Part shown: piece after piece, positions 12,096 through 15,100 of the stretch
Position numbering within the stretch: position 1 is the first letter of the stretch
How the letters are laid out: each line of letters opens with the position of its first letter
NCBI GenBank assembly: GCA_016868955.1
Contig: VGFF01000045.1
Span: 1 to 15,100, forward strand
Direction of reading: 5' to 3'
Source: Armatimonadota bacterium
Lineage (GTDB): Bacteria; Sysuimicrobiota; Sysuimicrobiia; Sysuimicrobiales; VGFF01
DNA: 15,100 bases
Program-made: the position numbers and the translations under genes
The notes under the pieces: generated by a model
What the model was told of the DNA's origin: nothing
The model's input: only the letters and a program-made list of their open reading frames with translations
Database searches by the model: none

Positions 12096-14123
12096 TTGAC
12101 GCAACGTGTGATCGGCGTGGAGGTCGGTGGCACCTTCACGGACTGGGTGCTGACCGAAGACGGGCGCATCGTCCGGGTCGGCAAGGTGTTCTCGGTGCCG
12201 AAACGCCCCGACGAGGGCGTGATGAACGCGATCGCCGACGCCGGCGTCGCGCTGACGGATCTGTCGGCCGTCGTGCACGGGTCGACGATCGCGACGAACG
12301 CCGTGCTCGAGCGCAAGGGCGCCGTCACTACGCTGATCACGACGGAGGGTTTCCGAGACCTGCTCGCGATCCAGCGCCAGGCGAAGCAGCGGCTGTTCGA
12401 TCTCTTCTACAAGCAGCCGGAAGCGCTCGTGCCGCGTGACCGCATCGTCGAAGCCGAGGAGAAGATGGCGTCCGACGGCACGATCCGCCGGCCGCTGGTG
12501 ATGAACGGTCTCCTCGACGACTTAGGGCGGGTTCTCAAGGCGAACGAAGTCGAATCGCTGGCGATCTGCCTCCTGCACGGCTACGCGAATTCCGTGCACG
12601 AGGAAGCGCTGGAGTCCGCGATCGCGGACCGCTTCCCGGATCTGTTCATCACGCGCGCTTCGGATCTGCTGCCGCAGTTTCGGGAATACGAGCGCACGTC
12701 AACCGTCGTCATGTCAGCGTACACGCGGCCGGTCGTCGACCGCTACCTCAGCCGGCTGGAGCAACGACTCAAGGAAGGCGGTTGCACGGGGCCGCTCAAC
12801 ATCATTCAGGCCAACGGCGGCAGCGTGCCGTCGCCGGCGATCCGCCGCCACGCCGTGAAGATGATCCTGTCCGGTCCGGCGGCTGGCGTCATCGGCGCCG
12901 TCGCGGCCGCGAAGTCGGCCGGCTTCGAGAACGTCATCACGTTCGACATGGGCGGTACGAGCACCGACGTTTGCCTCGTCACCGACGGTCAGCCGAAGAC
13001 GACGACCGACTACAGGATCGACGGCTTGCCGCTGGCGATCCCGATGATCGACATCGTCACGGTCGGCGCCGGGGGCGGATCGATCGCCGGGGTCGACGCC
13101 GGCGGCATCCTCAAGGTCGGGCCGGAGTCGGCGGGCGCCGATCCCGGGCCGGCGTGCTACGGGCGCGGCGGCCAGAGCTTCACGGTCACCGACGCGAACG
13201 CGATTCTCGGATTCATCCGCCCGCACGCGTTCTTCGGCGGCAAACTCACGCTCGACATGAAGGCCGCGGAAGCTGCGCTCGATCGCCTTTCCAAGCAGCT
13301 CAAGCTCGGCGCGATGGAAGCGGCCGAGGGCGTGCGCCGGTTCGTCAACTTCACCATGGCGCAGGCGATGCGGCTGGTCTCCGTCGAGCGCGGCTACGAT
13401 CCGCGCGACTACGCGGTCGTCGCCTACGGCGGCGGCGGTCCGCTGCACGCGGCACAGCTCGCCGAAGAGCTCGGCTGCTCAGCGGTCATCGTGCCGGCGA
13501 ACCCGGGCATCTTGTCGGCGATGGGGTTGCACATCTCCGACACGCGACAGGACTTCGTGATGACGCGCTTCATGCCGGCGGCGAACCTGACGGCAGCGGC
13601 GCTGAAGGCCACGTTCATCGATTTGGAGGCGCGGGCGCAGCGCGAGTTCGAGAGCTACAAGATTCCCTGGGCGGAGGTGGTGCGCGGCCACTGCCTCGAC
13701 ATGCGCTATGAGGGACAAGCATACGAGCTGACGATGCCCGTCGACGACTTCGTCGCCGGCAAGGCGAGCCTGGAAGACCTCGTGCCGCGCTTCCACGAGT
13801 TCCACCGCCAGCGCTACGGGCACGCGTCCAGCCGCGAGGGCGTGGAGATCGCGAACTTCCGGCTCGCGGCGGCGCGTCAGTCTCGCGTGCGCGCACCGGA
13901 GGCGGTACCGCCGGCGGCCGGTGGACCCAAATTCGAGACGGCGCCGCTGCGGCTCGGCGGGCATAGTCGCGACTGCCGGTTCTATCGTCGCGAGACGCTG
14001 GGCGCCGGCGCCGGCATCGACGGACCGTCGGTCGTCGAGGAGGGGACCGCGACCACGTTCGTGCCCGAGAACTGGCATGGTGTGGTCGATCCCGCCGGGA
14101 ATTTGATTTTGAGGAGGTCCTGA
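12096..14123 (+). CDS. hyuA: Hydantoinase/oxoprolinase subunit A (ATP-dependent, HyuA family)
   Basis: A 675-residue cytoplasmic subunit with two ASKHA-type nucleotide-binding halves. Landmarks: GVEVGGTFTDWVL at the N-terminus (G7-L19), FDMGGTSTDVCLV (283-295), GAGGGSIA (324-331), DPGPACYGRGG soon after, and VAYGGGGPLHAAQLAEELG in the C-terminal half. The family includes N-methylhydantoinase, 5-oxoprolinase, and acetone or acetophenone carboxylase subunits; they couple ATP use to ring opening or carboxylation together with a B subunit. The length matches stand-alone HyuA. The start is a TTG at 12096, supported by AGGAGG six to twelve bases upstream and by the motif beginning at once after it; a GTG at 12108 would leave a poor spacing. 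It is followed by hyuB with a TGATG junction. Which substrate class applies cannot be decided. Confidence 0.95.
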   Translation: MTQRVIGVEVGGTFTDWVLTEDGRIVRVGKVFSVPKRPDEGVMNAIADAGVALTDLSAVVHGSTIATNAVLERKGAVTTLITTEGFRDLLAIQRQAKQRLFDLFYKQPEALVPRDRIVEAEEKMASDGTIRRPLVMNGLLDDLGRVLKANEVESLAICLLHGYANSVHEEALESAIADRFPDLFITRASDLLPQFREYERTSTVVMSAYTRPVVDRYLSRLEQRLKEGGCTGPLNIIQANGGSVPSPAIRRHAVKMILSGPAAGVIGAVAAAKSAGFENVITFDMGGTSTDVCLVTDGQPKTTTDYRIDGLPLAIPMIDIVTVGAGGGSIAGVDAGGILKVGPESAGADPGPACYGRGGQSFTVTDANAILGFIRPHAFFGGKLTLDMKAAEAALDRLSKQLKLGAMEAAEGVRRFVNFTMAQAMRLVSVERGYDPRDYAVVAYGGGGPLHAAQLAEELGCSAVIVPANPGILSAMGLHISDTRQDFVMTRFMPAANLTAAALKATFIDLEARAQREFESYKIPWAEVVRGHCLDMRYEGQAYELTMPVDDFVAGKASLEDLVPRFHEFHRQRYGHASSREGVEIANFRLAAARQSRVRAPEAVPPAAGGPKFETAPLRLGGHSRDCRFYRRETLGAGAGIDGPSVVEEGTATTFVPENWHGVVDPAGNLILRRS

Positions 14124-15100
14124 TGCTGGATCCGGTCACACTGTCGATCATCGGCCACGCCCATGTGGCGACAGCCGAGGAGATGGGCGTGAACCTGTAC
14201 CGCTCCGCCCACTCGACGATCGTGCGCGAAGTGCGCGACATCGCCACTGCGCTGTTCGATGCCGACGGCAACTGCATCGCGATGGCGAACTGGATTCCCA
14301 TGCTGCTGAACGCGATGGAGCCGGCGTCGCGCGCGCTGCGCAAGTACTACGACTTCCGCGAGCTGAAGCCGGGCGAGGCGCTCGTCGTCAACGATCCGTT
14401 CGACGGGGGGCAGCACGTCAACGACATCCTCCTGTTCACGCCGATCTTCGTCGAAGGCGAAGTCGTCGGGCTGTCGTGCGCGAATGTGCACCATCTCGAT
14501 CTCGGCGGCGGCGCGCCCGCGAACAACGCCGGCGCGACCGAGGTCTACCAGGAAGGCATCGTCTTCCCGCCGATGAAGATTCCGCTCGACCAGAACTGGG
14601 AGGACTCCCCGTTCGGGAAGTTCTTCCGCGGGAACATCCGCGTGCCAGATAAGACGATCCCCGACTTCAACGCCCAGATCGCCGCCTGCCGGACCGGCGA
14701 GGCCCGCATCCAAGCAATGTGCCGAAAGTACGGCAAAGACACGATCCTGGCGTTCCAGAAGGAGATTCAGGACTACTCCGAGCGAATCATCCGCAAGGCG
14801 ATCTCGGAGATTCCCGACGGCGACTACTACGGCGAGGCCTACATGGAAGACGACGGCTCCGGCGCCGAGGGGCCGTTCATGATTCGCGTCACCGTGAAGG
14901 TGCACGGGTCCGATATGGTGCTCGACTTCACGGGCACCGACAAGCAGGCGCGCGGCTTCATCAACATCCCGCTCGGCTCGACCGATGCGACGTGCCGCAC
15001 CACGATCATGTCGATCCTGCACGCCGCGCACGGCATGGTGAACAGCGGCGCGTTCCGGCCCATCCAGATCGTGGCGCCGCACGGCACGCTCGTGAATCCG
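14123..15100 (+). CDS. hyuB: Hydantoinase/oxoprolinase subunit B (HyuB family), cut by the right edge
   Basis: The open frame starts at the ATG that shares one base with the hyuA stop (TGATG, 14121-14125), behind a GAGGAGGT site, and stays open for 326 codons to the window end. Family HyuB proteins are about 500-600 residues, so roughly half is missing. Motifs present are NDPFDGGQHVNDI (90-102), the metal-site-like HHLDLGG (123-129), ATEVYQEGIVFPPMKI, and LDFTGTDKQARGFINIP near the right end. HyuB carries the hydrolytic or carboxylating chemistry and works as a complex with HyuA. The one-base overlap implies equal translation of both subunits. Confidence 0.94.
   Translation, partial: MLDPVTLSIIGHAHVATAEEMGVNLYRSAHSTIVREVRDIATALFDADGNCIAMANWIPMLLNAMEPASRALRKYYDFRELKPGEALVVNDPFDGGQHVNDILLFTPIFVEGEVVGLSCANVHHLDLGGGAPANNAGATEVYQEGIVFPPMKIPLDQNWEDSPFGKFFRGNIRVPDKTIPDFNAQIAACRTGEARIQAMCRKYGKDTILAFQKEIQDYSERIIRKAISEIPDGDYYGEAYMEDDGSGAEGPFMIRVTVKVHGSDMVLDFTGTDKQARGFINIPLGSTDATCRTTIMSILHAAHGMVNSGAFRPIQIVAPHGTLVNP

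Overview
This is a compact, GC-rich (clearly above 60% by eye) bacterial window with gene after gene and almost no non-coding DNA. The solute-binding protein has a plain Sec signal peptide with no lipobox cysteine. That fits a diderm with a periplasm, such as a soil-type proteobacterium or another high-GC Gram-negative lineage. I cannot place the organism more precisely. No tRNA, rRNA, CRISPR array, insertion sequence, phage gene or toxin gene is visible.

The window holds two divergent operons separated by a 139-bp gap (10945-11083). The long minus-strand operon reads, in transcription order: periplasmic dipeptide-type binding protein, DppB-like and DppC-like permeases, DegT/DnrJ-type aminotransferase, two tandem paralogous NAD-dependent epimerase/dehydratases (extended SDR), class I/II aminotransferase, GalB-like PIG-L-fold protein, second class I/II aminotransferase, second DppB-like permease, and the first bases of another gene at the window edge. 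Most junctions overlap by 4-8 bp or are separated by under 25 bp. The two exceptions (112 bp and 68 bp) each hold an RNA hairpin candidate.

The plus-strand operon encodes a CtBP-like D-2-hydroxyacid dehydrogenase, a HyuA-type hydantoinase/oxoprolinase subunit and the start of its HyuB partner, which runs off the right edge.

Reading the genes together (inference): this looks like an uptake-and-catabolism locus for a small peptide-like, amino-acid-derived or amino-sugar-like compound. The Dpp-type transporters would import it. Three PLP aminotransferases and two SDR enzymes would remove or move amino groups and oxidise or epimerise the carbon skeleton. The GalB-like protein could hydrate an unsaturated oxo-acid. 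HyuAB could open or carboxylate a ring or amide in an ATP-dependent way, and the D-2-hydroxyacid dehydrogenase would interconvert 2-oxo and 2-hydroxy acids. I know of no named pathway with this set of genes. The reading of the PIG-L protein as a GalB-type hydratase rather than a deacetylase is the most specific clue. No transporter ATPase and no regulator lie inside the window.
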